From Patescibacteria group bacterium (lineage in GTDB: Bacteria; Patescibacteriota; Microgenomatia; UBA8517): DNA of 38,860 nucleotides. Positions 9,524-18,335 of this stretch are shown piece after piece. The notes under the pieces were generated by a model. That model made no database searches and was not told where the DNA came from. It was given only the letters and a program-made list of their open reading frames with translations. Positions within the stretch are counted from its first letter, which is position 1. Each line of letters begins with the position of its first letter. Location of the stretch: assembly GCA_022868165.1 (NCBI GenBank), contig JALHYA010000010.1, positions 64,375-103,234 of the forward strand, given 5' to 3'. The position numbers were made by a program, and so were the translations under genes.

Positions 9524-10134
9524 AAGAGAGAGGGAAATTTGTAGTATTGGAGGGTGGAGTTGGCTGTGGCAAATCGACCCAAGAAAAACTTCTTAGGGAA
9601 GAACTCCCATACTGGGAATTTTATCGGGAGCCGGGCGGTACTCCGTTCGGCGAGAAGATTAGAGACGCAGTTCAAGGTCTTCATGGCTACGATGTTGACA
9701 GAATTGCCTCTTTATTTGCTTACAGCTCATCAAGGGCCAATCTAATTCGCGGCGTTGTCATTCCTAGATTGGAGGATGGCGCAAACGTTTTACTTGATCG
9801 ATTTTGGTATTCGACTTTTGCTTATCAGGGCACAGAGGGCGTATCGAAACTTCTTATATGGGGAATGAGTCTGGTTGCAACGCGGGGGTTAAAGCCGAAT
9901 ATGGTTTTGCATTACGAACTTTCTCCGGAAGTCGGAAAGACAAGAAAAGAAGGGAGACACGACGCCGATAGATATGATTTAAAGGGCGTTGATTTCCACC
10001 AAAAGGTTAGAAAAAACTATCTATTGTTAAGTAAGCTTTATCCCGGAATTTGGAAAACCATTGATGCTTCACAGCCCATAGAAAAAGTCTTCGAGGATTC
10101 CATGAATGCCTTAAAGGCACAAGGTATTGTATAA
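9520..10134 (+). CDS. tmk: Thymidylate kinase
   Basis: FVVLEGGVGCGKSTQ, REPGGTPFGEKIRDAV, DRFWYSTFAYQG. ATGA overlap with upstream gene. Confidence 0.9.
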   Translation: MKERGKFVVLEGGVGCGKSTQEKLLREELPYWEFYREPGGTPFGEKIRDAVQGLHGYDVDRIASLFAYSSSRANLIRGVVIPRLEDGANVLLDRFWYSTFAYQGTEGVSKLLIWGMSLVATRGLKPNMVLHYELSPEVGKTRKEGRHDADRYDLKGVDFHQKVRKNYLLLSKLYPGIWKTIDASQPIEKVFEDSMNALKAQGIV

Positions 10135-10145
10135 TAGCCTCTAAT

Positions 10146-11039
10146 ATGCAAAAACTGGTCGAGTGTGTGCCCAATTTTTCGGAAGGAAAACGTATATCCG
10201 TTATCCATAAAATTGCCAACTCAGCCCGAAAGGTTAAGGGTGTAAGGGTTCTGGATGTTGAGTGGGATAAGTCCCACAACCGTTCTCTTATGACAATTGT
10301 TGGAGCTCCCGAGCCGGTTTTCAAAGCGGTTTTTGCCTCCATTAAAACCGCAACCAAACTTATCGATATGAACAAACACAAAGGTGAACACCCGAGAATT
10401 GGGGTAACTGACGTTGTTCCCTTTGTTCCGATTTCCGGAGTTACCATCAAAGAGTGTGTAGTTTTATCGAATAAACTGGGCAAAAAGGTGGCAGAGGAGC
10501 TTAAGATTCCGGTTTATTTATATGAAGCGGCAGCAAAAAGAAAAGACAGAGTAAATTTGGCGGAGGTTCGCAAGGGTGAGTACGAAGGGCTGAAAAATGA
10601 AATTGAAACGAATCCCAATAGAAAACCGGATTATGGTCCGAGTAAACTTCATCCCACAGCCGGCGCGGTTGTAATCGGAGCAAGAAAATATTTGGTCGCT
10701 TTTAATGTAAATCTGGACACAAAAAATGTCGAGATCGCCAAAAAAATCGCTTCAAAAATCCGCGAGAGAAACGGAGGACTGCCGGCAGTCAAGGCGCTTG
10801 GGTTTAAAGTAGGGGGATATGCACAAGTTTCCATGAATTTGGTTGATTACGAAAAGACAAACTTTGACGAGGCCTTTAGAGCTATCGAGAAAGAAGCAAA
10901 GAAACTTAGGGTCGGCATTCGGTCGTCCGAAATTTACGGAATGATTCCACTCGAAGCCTTAGTTCGACAAATTAGAACGACATTTAAAGCAATCGGCTTT
11001 AAATCGGATCAGGTTCTCGAAAAAAGAATATTCAAATAA
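10146..11039 (+). CDS. ftcD: Glutamate formimidoyltransferase
   Basis: VECVPNFSEGK, DVEWDKSHNRSLMTIVG, GEHPRIGVTDVVPFVPI, LHPTAGAVVIGARKYLVAFNVNL. Confidence 0.9.
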   Translation: MQKLVECVPNFSEGKRISVIHKIANSARKVKGVRVLDVEWDKSHNRSLMTIVGAPEPVFKAVFASIKTATKLIDMNKHKGEHPRIGVTDVVPFVPISGVTIKECVVLSNKLGKKVAEELKIPVYLYEAAAKRKDRVNLAEVRKGEYEGLKNEIETNPNRKPDYGPSKLHPTAGAVVIGARKYLVAFNVNLDTKNVEIAKKIASKIRERNGGLPAVKALGFKVGGYAQVSMNLVDYEKTNFDEAFRAIEKEAKKLRVGIRSSEIYGMIPLEALVRQIRTTFKAIGFKSDQVLEKRIFK

Positions 11040-11062
11040 GCCCCGAATGTATAGATGATATA

Positions 11063-11074
11063 ATGATATATCAT
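11063..11074. repeat. perfect 12-bp palindrome ATGATATATCAT upstream of cyclodeaminase-like gene
   Basis: Direct reading; adjacent to TATAAT at 11059-11064. Confidence 0.6.
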
Positions 11075-11081
11075 ACATAAG

Positions 11082-11585
11082 ATGGAAATTAGAAAAAAAA
11101 GAATAGGAGAATTTTTAAATGAGGTAGCCAGTGATTCTCCAACGCCAGGTGGGGGAGCAGTGGCGGCCCTTTCAGCAGCTATGGCTGCGGGCTTAGTTAG
11201 AATGGTTGCCGATTTGACTGTTGACAAAAAGGGTTACGAAAAGGTTACGAAAAAGGCCACCGGAATCGGGTCGGCGGCCAAAAAATTGGAGAAGGAATTG
11301 CTTACTTTGGGGGATTTGGATATAGCGGCCTACAATTCCGTCGTAGCTGCATTTAAGACAAAAGATAAGCAAAAAATCACAAAAGCCCTTCATGGGGCAG
11401 CCGAAATACCCGGGAAGGTCGCTCAAAAAAGCTTAGAAGTGTCAAGGTTGGCACAAAAGATTACCAAGATAGGAAATAAAAATGCCCTTTCCGATGCCAA
11501 AACGGCAATTTACTTGGCCAAAGCCGCAAGACTTTCGGCTTTGGAAAACGTAAAGATAAATAAACGGGCGCTTGCGAGGTTGTAG
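11082..11585 (+). CDS. Formimidoyl-THF cyclodeaminase / cyclohydrolase family protein
   Basis: FLNEVASDSPTPGGGAVAALSAAMAAGLVRMVADLT is the family signature. Confidence 0.88.
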   Translation: MEIRKKRIGEFLNEVASDSPTPGGGAVAALSAAMAAGLVRMVADLTVDKKGYEKVTKKATGIGSAAKKLEKELLTLGDLDIAAYNSVVAAFKTKDKQKITKALHGAAEIPGKVAQKSLEVSRLAQKITKIGNKNALSDAKTAIYLAKAARLSALENVKINKRALARL

Positions 11586-11600
11586 AAGTTGCCGTATAAT
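11572..11600 (+). promoter_or_regulatory. rpsB promoter
   Basis: TTGCGA (11572-11577), 17 bp, TATAAT (11595-11600); -10 lies within palindrome GCCGTATAATACGGC (11591-11605). Confidence 0.55.
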
Positions 11601-11612
11601 ACGGCCACACAC

Positions 11613-11661
11613 ATCGGTCACGTCTCCTGGATTCTTCCGACCGGTGGCGGGTTAAGGAGAC
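11613..11661 (+). ncRNA. Pseudoknot-capable structured leader of rpsB (candidate r-protein S2 autoregulatory leader)
   Basis: ATCGGTC(11613-11619)/GACCGGT(11639-11645) interleaved with GTCTCCT(11622-11628)/AGGAGAC(11655-11661). Confidence 0.55.
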
Positions 11662-11689
11662 AAGTATAATTTCTAATTACTAATTTCTA

Positions 11690-12400
11690 ATGTCTAATAA
11701 CGTATCGCTAGATAAACTACTTGAGGCGGGTGCCCACTTTGGACACCAGGCAAGGCGTTGGAACCCCAAAATGGCTCCTTATTTGTATGGTGTTCAGGAG
11801 GGAGTACACGTTTTTGATTTGACAAAAACCAAACCCCTTTTGGAGGAGGCTTTGGAATTTCTCAAAAAGTCCCACGCCGAAGGAAAGGTCATTCTCTTTC
11901 TTGGCACAAAAAAGCAGATTAAAGAGAAAGTCGAAGAGGTCGCAATAAAATGCGGATGTCCCCATGTAACGGAACGATGGTTGGGAGGAACTTTTTCGAA
12001 CTTTGAACAAATAAAGCGCTCTTTGGATAAACTGGCCGATATGAAGGCAAAAAAGGCTTCGGGTCAGTACGATAAATTTACCAAAAAAGAAAGGCTTCTT
12101 ATTGATAGGGAAATAACCCGGCTTGAAAGATTTTTCGGCGGAATAACTTCTTTGGAAAAACTTCCGGATATTTTGGTTGTTATGGATTCCCACAAAGAAA
12201 TCGGTGCCGTTAATGAGGCGAGAAAAGCCGGTTTAACAATAGTGGGAATTGTAGATTCCAACTCCGACCCAACGCTTGTAGATTACCCCATTCCGATGAA
12301 TGACGATGCCCAAAGTGCGCTAGAATATGTGTTAGACCTGATAAGTAAAGCGATATCCGAGGGAAAGGTCAAAGTCAAAAAGCCGGCGCAAAAGGAATGA
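11690..12400 (+). CDS. rpsB: 30S ribosomal protein S2
   Basis: LLEAGAHFGHQARRWNPKMAPYLYG, ERWLGGTFSN, VGIVDSNSDPTLVDYPIPMNDDA. Confidence 0.97.
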   Translation: MSNNVSLDKLLEAGAHFGHQARRWNPKMAPYLYGVQEGVHVFDLTKTKPLLEEALEFLKKSHAEGKVILFLGTKKQIKEKVEEVAIKCGCPHVTERWLGGTFSNFEQIKRSLDKLADMKAKKASGQYDKFTKKERLLIDREITRLERFFGGITSLEKLPDILVVMDSHKEIGAVNEARKAGLTIVGIVDSNSDPTLVDYPIPMNDDAQSALEYVLDLISKAISEGKVKVKKPAQKE

Positions 12401-12855
12401 AGATAACAACCGACCAGATACGAAAACTTCGCGAGCAGACGGGAGCTCCTGTCATTAGGGCCAAAAAAGTATTGGAGGAAGTTGGGGGAGATGAGAAGAA
12501 GGCCTTCGAAATTTTACAGAAGGAAGGGTTTGAAAAGGCCGCAAAGAGGGAGGGAAGAGTGACGTCTCAGGGTATTATTGCTACATATATCCATCACTCC
12601 GGCAAAGTCGCAAGTTTGGTTGAGGTTTTTTGCGAAACGGATTTTGTTGCAAGAAACGAACTTTTCAGAAATTTAGCACACGAACTGGCTCTTCAAGTTG
12701 CTTCGATGGAAGCCAAAGATGCCAATGAGCTTATGGAGCAGGAATATATAAAAGGTCCAACAAAAAAAATCTCCGATTTGGTTAAGGAAGTAATAGTAAA
12801 AACCGGCGAAAACGTTCGCATAGGCCGGATAATTCGTGTAGAATTAGGAAAATAA
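12397..12855 (+). CDS. tsf: Elongation factor Ts, short form
   Basis: IRKLREQTGAPVIRAKKVLEEVGGDEKKA (UBA-like), HHSGKVASLVEVFCETDFVARNE; 152 aa. Confidence 0.93.
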   Translation: MKITTDQIRKLREQTGAPVIRAKKVLEEVGGDEKKAFEILQKEGFEKAAKREGRVTSQGIIATYIHHSGKVASLVEVFCETDFVARNELFRNLAHELALQVASMEAKDANELMEQEYIKGPTKKISDLVKEVIVKTGENVRIGRIIRVELGK

Positions 12856-12860
12856 ACCTA

Positions 12861-13415
12861 ATGGACGAAGCTTCGATTCGTTCGCGAATGCAACAAGTTC
12901 TAGACCTCGTAACCAACGATGTGGGTCTTATCCGGACAGGCCGCGCAACTGGGGCACTCGTGGAAGGATTAGTTGTTTCTGTTTACGGAGGAACACAAAA
13001 ACTAAAGGTTAATGAACTGGCAACAATCTCCGCCCCCGACCCTCAAACATTGGTTATTGACCCTTGGGATAAATCAATAATCGGGGAAATAAGACAAGGA
13101 ATTTTGGCGGCCAATGTGGGAATGAATCCTTCAATTGATGGGGAAATACTTAGAATTTCTTTTCCTCCTCTAACTACAGAAGACAGGGAAAAATATGTAA
13201 AGCTTCTTTCGACAAAACTTGAAAACGGCAGGGTTATGGTTAGACAGGCCAGGGGAGATGCAATGCGGGATGTTAAAAAAGAATTTGAGGAAAAGAAAAT
13301 TTCCGAGGATGAAAAATTCGAGAACGAAAAGAAAATTCAAACCCTTACGGACGAGTATATCGGTAAAATCGATGAACTGGGGGAAAGAAAAGAACAGGAG
13401 TTGCGGGGGATATGA
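12861..13415 (+). CDS. frr: Ribosome recycling factor
   Basis: RTGRATGALVEGLVVSVYGG, NELATISAPDPQTLVIDPWD. Confidence 0.95.
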   Translation: MDEASIRSRMQQVLDLVTNDVGLIRTGRATGALVEGLVVSVYGGTQKLKVNELATISAPDPQTLVIDPWDKSIIGEIRQGILAANVGMNPSIDGEILRISFPPLTTEDREKYVKLLSTKLENGRVMVRQARGDAMRDVKKEFEEKKISEDEKFENEKKIQTLTDEYIGKIDELGERKEQELRGI

Positions 13416-14524
13416 TCGGTTCTGTTTTGGTCTTTTTTATCGTTCTTTCGATTCTTATTATCGTTCATGAATTGGGGCACTTCATAGTTGCAAGAAAAAC
13501 CGGTGTAATGGTTGAAGAATTCGGTTTTGGTCTTCCTCCGAGATTGTTTGGGAAAAAAATAGGCGAAACGATTTATTCAATAAATGCGCTCCCCTTCGGC
13601 GGCTTTGTTCGCCTTCATGGAGAAACGGATGAGGAAAGCATAACTTATCCGGGTCGGGCATTCTTAAACAAAAATAAAAAAACACGCGCCGCAATTGTTG
13701 TCGCGGGGGTAATTATGAATGTTCTTTTGGCTATAGTTGCATTTGCTACGCTTTACTCTTTCACCGGGATTCCACGCAATACCAAGGATGTCAAAATAGT
13801 AGAAATTGCCACCGAATCTCCTGCGCAAGCGGCGGGGCTGGTTGTCGGAGACATTGTCAGAAAAGTTGACGGAAAGGTAATTTCCTCAAGCGATGAATTT
13901 ATTGCATCCGTCGACCAGAAAAAGGGTAAATATGTTGTTTTGGATGTCGAATCAAATACCGGCGGGGCTCAATTTACAAGAAAGGTTACACTTATCCCTC
14001 GAGAAAATCCTCCCGAAGGACAAGGTCCGTTGGGCGTTACCTTTACATCTACAGAAATATTTTATCCGCCGGTTTGGCAGAGGCCGTTTTACGGCATTTA
14101 TTACGGGTTGAAAGATGCACTTTTTTGGGGAGAAACCGTTATCGTCGGATTATGGAAAATTGTAACAGGCCTATTCGTCGGGCAAGTTCCTAAAGACGTA
14201 ACGGGTCCGGTAGGAATTTTTGCGGTTACCTCGCAGGCGGCCAAAGTCGGAATTTTGGCCGTCATTAATCTTGTCGGAATTCTTTCGGTTAATTTGGCAA
14301 TTCTTAATATTGTTCCTTTCCCAGCGCTTGATGGCGGAAGACTTTTGTTCATTGCTATCGAAAAGGCGATAGGGAGGAAGGTTGTCCCCAGAATCGAGGC
14401 GGTTATTCATACCGTCGGAATGGTAATACTTTTGCTTTTGCTTCTTGCAATAACAATCCACGATGTGATGGGAATAATCAGGGCCGGTTCGCTTAGCGGA
14501 TTTCTGAACTCGGTGTTAAAATAG
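13412..14524 (+). CDS. rseP: Site-2 protease / RseP family zinc metalloprotease
   Basis: VHELGHFIVARKTGV (HExxH), PDZ domain, NIVPFPALDGGRL. Confidence 0.93.
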   Translation: MIGSVLVFFIVLSILIIVHELGHFIVARKTGVMVEEFGFGLPPRLFGKKIGETIYSINALPFGGFVRLHGETDEESITYPGRAFLNKNKKTRAAIVVAGVIMNVLLAIVAFATLYSFTGIPRNTKDVKIVEIATESPAQAAGLVVGDIVRKVDGKVISSSDEFIASVDQKKGKYVVLDVESNTGGAQFTRKVTLIPRENPPEGQGPLGVTFTSTEIFYPPVWQRPFYGIYYGLKDALFWGETVIVGLWKIVTGLFVGQVPKDVTGPVGIFAVTSQAAKVGILAVINLVGILSVNLAILNIVPFPALDGGRLLFIAIEKAIGRKVVPRIEAVIHTVGMVILLLLLLAITIHDVMGIIRAGSLSGFLNSVLK

Positions 14525-14528
14525 GCAA

Positions 14529-15776
14529 ATGCTACAGTCAAAACTTTTTCCTAAAACAAAAAGAGAAGCCCCAAAAGAAGCGGAAAGTATAAACCATAAA
14601 CTTCTTGTCAGAGGGGGATTTATTGACCAACTAATGGCCGGTAGCTGGACTCTTCTTCCTTTGGGCTGGCGGGTGGTACAAAAAATCAATCAAATTATTC
14701 GAGAGGAGATGGATGCAATTGGTGGCCAGGAAATGCTAATGCCGCTTCTTCATCCACGTTCGATCTGGGGTGAAACTGGTCGGTGGGGAAGTGCCAAGGA
14801 TAACCCTCTTGGTGCACAAGAAGTTATGTATCAATTTAAGGATATAAGAGGTAAAGAGTATGCTCTTTCTTTTACCCACGAGGAAATTGTAATGGACCTT
14901 TTAAGGAAGAACATTAAGAGCTATCAGGATCTACCGGTTTACGTATATCATTTTTCGACAAAGTTTAGGAACGAGCCTAGGGCCAGAAGCGGAGTTTTAA
15001 GAGGTAGAGAATTTATGATGAAAGATTTATATTCGGCCCATGTGTCAGAGAAGGATATGATGGAATATTATGAAAAAGTCAAAGTTGCTTATGCAAAAAT
15101 TTTTAAGAGGCTAGGCTTCAATTTTAGAATAACTGAAGCTTCAGGAGGGGTTTTTACAACCAACCGTACTCACGAGTTTCAAGTTCTTTGCGACACTGGA
15201 GAGGATACAATTTTTTATTGTGATAAATGTGATTGGGGAGAAAATAAAGAGATTTTTCAGGGGAAAGAAAAAGGGGTTTGCCCAAAATGCAAAAAAGGGA
15301 AAATTGTTAAAGCGAAGTCGATTGAGGTTGGAAATATATTTCCTCTTGGAACATGGTATGCGGAAAGAATGAGGGTTTATTATGCCGACAAAAACGGGAT
15401 GAAGAAACCGGTTTGGTTCGGAAGTTACGGTATTGGCCCGACAAGGGTCTTGGGCACATTAGTTGAGGTTTCCCATGACGAAAAAGGAATTATTTGGTTT
15501 CCTCAAGTTGCTCCCTTTGCTGTTCATTTGATTGAATTACCCGGGGCAAAAAATGCAAAAAGTGTTTACGACATACTTAAAGGTGAGGGAATCGATGTTC
15601 TTTGGGACGATAGAGAAGTCGGTGCCGGAGAAAAATTTGCCGACGCCGATTTAATCGGAATCCCTGTTCGTTTGGTTGTTTCCAGAGAAACCGGCGATAA
15701 GGTTGAGTGGAAAAATCGTACCTCCGGCAAACCCGAATTGATTTCTTTGGAGGACTCAATTAATAAATTATCTTAG
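14529..15776 (+). CDS. proS: Prolyl-tRNA synthetase, short form
   Basis: LLPLGWRVVQKINQIIREEMDAIGGQEMLMP, FRNEPRARSGVLRGREFMMKDLYS, GSYGIGPTR; 415 aa, with a CxxC..CxxC segment where the INS domain sits in long bacterial ProRS. Confidence 0.93.
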   Translation: MLQSKLFPKTKREAPKEAESINHKLLVRGGFIDQLMAGSWTLLPLGWRVVQKINQIIREEMDAIGGQEMLMPLLHPRSIWGETGRWGSAKDNPLGAQEVMYQFKDIRGKEYALSFTHEEIVMDLLRKNIKSYQDLPVYVYHFSTKFRNEPRARSGVLRGREFMMKDLYSAHVSEKDMMEYYEKVKVAYAKIFKRLGFNFRITEASGGVFTTNRTHEFQVLCDTGEDTIFYCDKCDWGENKEIFQGKEKGVCPKCKKGKIVKAKSIEVGNIFPLGTWYAERMRVYYADKNGMKKPVWFGSYGIGPTRVLGTLVEVSHDEKGIIWFPQVAPFAVHLIELPGAKNAKSVYDILKGEGIDVLWDDREVGAGEKFADADLIGIPVRLVVSRETGDKVEWKNRTSGKPELISLEDSINKLS

Positions 15777-15791
15777 GTAACACTATCTTTT

Positions 15792-16178
15792 ATGACGGGG
15801 GAACAACAAAAAGTTCTGCCCGGCTTCGAGAAAATTATTCCCGAAGAGCTGCAACGTTTTCCTCAACCACACGAAGACACAGAAACTCTTAAGTGGTATG
15901 AAATTCTATATCACCCCCTGGATTTAAAATTCAGGGGAAGACTTCACGAATGGCTTAATGCTCTTCTGGAGAAACGAAAATTCAAACTGAAAGAATTGCT
16001 CGATAGCTATCACTTGAAAATTGTTAGTTTATACTTATTTCCTCAACCACCTAGAAACAGGTGGTTAAGTCAGGGGAGCGTTATGAAGAAGCTGGTGGGC
16101 AATTCCAAAAAAAGACTTAAAAAGCCGTTGACCGATTCGATGGTAACGATTTGGAGAAAAGTTCACGGACTAAAATGA
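15792..16178 (+). CDS. hypothetical protein
   Basis: ORF fills the gap between proS and yvcK with ATGA overlap to yvcK. Confidence 0.6.
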   Translation: MTGEQQKVLPGFEKIIPEELQRFPQPHEDTETLKWYEILYHPLDLKFRGRLHEWLNALLEKRKFKLKELLDSYHLKIVSLYLFPQPPRNRWLSQGSVMKKLVGNSKKRLKKPLTDSMVTIWRKVHGLK

Positions 16179-17152
16179 GCAGAAAGAAAAAAATCGTTGT
16201 AATCGGCGGAGGAACCGGAACATATCAAGTATTATCCGGCCTCAAAACTTATCCCCATATTGAGCTTTCCGCAGTTATTTCGATGTGCGATTCGGGAGGA
16301 TCCACCGGTAGACTTAGAAAAGAACTGGGAATTCTGCCCCCGGGAGATATAAGACGGGCAATTTTGGCTTTATCCGACCTACCCTTTGCCAGAAAGACTC
16401 TGGAAGAAGTTTTTGATTTTCGTTTTGAAAACGGCAAAACTTTGGCAGGACATTCTTTAGGTAATATTCTTTTGGCGGCCTTAGTCCAAATTACGGGGAG
16501 CATGGATAGAGCTATCAAGGAGGCGGCCAGAATCTTAAATGCCTCGGGCAAAATCTTTCCGATAACTCTTGATAATACAAACCTCGTGGCCATATTGAAA
16601 GAGGGGACTAGGGTTTTTGGAGAAACAAAAATCGACAGACGCAAAATAAAACCCAAGGTGCCGATTGAAAAAGTTTATATTTCACCAAAGGCAAATATCT
16701 TCTACGACGCAGCGAAAGCAATAGAGGCCGCGGATTTAATAGTCTTTGGGCCAGGCGATTTGTATACAAGTTTGATACCAACACTTTTGGTGAATGGAAC
16801 GCGAACAGCATTGTCCAAATCAAATGCGAAAGTCGTTTTTGTAGTAAATCTTATGACAAAAAAAGGTGAAACCGACGGATTTGTTGCATCGGATTTTGTC
16901 AAGATTTTCAGAGATTATATGGGAGAGGCGGCTTACAAATTGACTCACGTAATTGTCAATAAAAAGTTAAGCGGCGAAAAAAGCAGAATTTCAAGTTGGT
17001 ATAGAAAATACGGTTCCATCCCCGTCAAAGATGATTTGTCAAAGACCAAGAAAAAAGAATTTAAGGTTATTTCCGGGAATTATGTGGGTACGACAACCTT
17101 TTTTCGACACAGCCCCGAAAAGTTGGCCAAGGTAATAATTTCTCTGCTATGA
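16175..17152 (+). CDS. yvcK: YvcK/CofD-like (gluconeogenesis factor family) protein
   Basis: KKIVVIGGGTGTYQVLSGLKTY, VISMCDSGGSTGRLRKELGILPPGDIRR. Start revised to ATG 16175. Confidence 0.92.
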   Translation: MSRKKKIVVIGGGTGTYQVLSGLKTYPHIELSAVISMCDSGGSTGRLRKELGILPPGDIRRAILALSDLPFARKTLEEVFDFRFENGKTLAGHSLGNILLAALVQITGSMDRAIKEAARILNASGKIFPITLDNTNLVAILKEGTRVFGETKIDRRKIKPKVPIEKVYISPKANIFYDAAKAIEAADLIVFGPGDLYTSLIPTLLVNGTRTALSKSNAKVVFVVNLMTKKGETDGFVASDFVKIFRDYMGEAAYKLTHVIVNKKLSGEKSRISSWYRKYGSIPVKDDLSKTKKKEFKVISGNYVGTTTFFRHSPEKLAKVIISLL

Positions 17153-17176
17153 AAAGCTTCATGTTATACTAAAACC

Positions 17177-17497
17177 GTGAAAGATTGCGTTTTCTGTAAA
17201 ATTGTAAAGAAAGAAATTCCTTCACAAATCGAGAAGGAGACGGACAACCTGATTGTGTTTAAAGAGATGAGTCCCAAAGCTCCTATTCATCTTCTCATTG
17301 TTCCCAAAAGGCATTACAAAGATATAACCGAGGCGGACGGAGACATCTGGCGGGAAATAAGAGATATTGCAAATGAAATCGCAAAACAGAAGGCTCTAGT
17401 CGGATTTAGGCTGGTTCATAATGCCGGAGAAGCGGCGGTTGTTCACCATATGCATGTACACTTTTTGGGACCGATAGCGGTGGACAGAGAAATATGA
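17177..17497 (+). CDS. HIT family protein
   Basis: CVFCKIVKKEIPSQ, VHHMHVHFLG; GTG start at 17177. Confidence 0.93.
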   Translation: MKDCVFCKIVKKEIPSQIEKETDNLIVFKEMSPKAPIHLLIVPKRHYKDITEADGDIWREIRDIANEIAKQKALVGFRLVHNAGEAAVVHHMHVHFLGPIAVDREI

Positions 17498-17943
17498 CTT
17501 TAATTGCAGATTCCATGACTAAACTAATTGCAGAGGCAATGAAAGCCCGCGATGAGATTCGTTTGTCTACTTTGCGGCTATTGTCTTCGGCTCTGAATTA
17601 CGAATTTATCGCCAAACAACACAAGCTAAACGAAGAAGAAGAGTTGAATGTTGTGCGGCGAGAAGCAAAGAAAAGGGAAGATGCTATCGAGGCCTACGAA
17701 AAAGCCGGCGCTCAAGACAGGGCCGATAAAGAGAAAGAAGAACTTGCAATTTTAGAAAAGTTTTTACCTGCTCAGATGCCAGATGAGGAATTAGATAAGA
17801 TAGTTGATGAAGCCATCTCTCAAACCGGCGCGAAAACAATGGCCGATATGGGTAAGGCAATTGGGAGTGTTATGGCAAAAGTTGCGGGACGGGCTGACGG
17901 CGGCAGAGTTTCCGCCCTGATAAAAGCCAGGCTAACTTCATGA
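17494..17943 (+). CDS. YqeY / GatB-related domain protein
   Basis: MKARDEIRLSTLRLLSSALN, EKFLPAQMPDEEL, MGKAIGSVMAKVAGRADGGRVSALIK. Confidence 0.9.
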   Translation: MTLIADSMTKLIAEAMKARDEIRLSTLRLLSSALNYEFIAKQHKLNEEEELNVVRREAKKREDAIEAYEKAGAQDRADKEKEELAILEKFLPAQMPDEELDKIVDEAISQTGAKTMADMGKAIGSVMAKVAGRADGGRVSALIKARLTS

Positions 17944-18335
17944 TTAAAGTTAATGTTGCAAAACAATCCAACTTTCCGGTTGATCCCTCAAAGCTAAAAA
18001 AAGCGATAAGCGAATTCTTAACCAAAAACGGTATTGTTTCCGATGCCGAAGTTTCCGTAGCCATTGTTGGCGAGAAACGAATGCTTGAGTTGGGAAAGAA
18101 GTACTTGCATGATTCCGGCAGTGGAGTCCATAATGTTTTTTCGTTTACTACAGATGAGTTGCCGGGAAAATTTGTTTTCCCGCCGGATAATATAATTCAT
18201 CTGGGAGAAATTGTAATTTGTTTTCCGAAGGTTGTTGAGGAGGCGAAAAAGGAGGGAGTTTTGATTGACGATAAAGTCAAAGAGCTTGCCGAACACGCCT
18301 GCCTTCACCTTATGGGTGTTCATCACAAAGAATGA
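17940..18335 (+). CDS. ybeY: Endoribonuclease YbeY
   Basis: HLGEIVICFPKV, ELAEHACLHLMGVHHKE (H-x3-H-x5-H). Confidence 0.9.
   Translation: MIKVNVAKQSNFPVDPSKLKKAISEFLTKNGIVSDAEVSVAIVGEKRMLELGKKYLHDSGSGVHNVFSFTTDELPGKFVFPPDNIIHLGEIVICFPKVVEEAKKEGVLIDDKVKELAEHACLHLMGVHHKE

Noticed and set aside
15210-15310. Zinc-ribbon (CDKC...CPKC) in ProRS as a novel domain
   Set aside because: Short ProRS forms without the INS editing domain, with Cys-containing segments here, are a known variation; not distinctive enough without a search.
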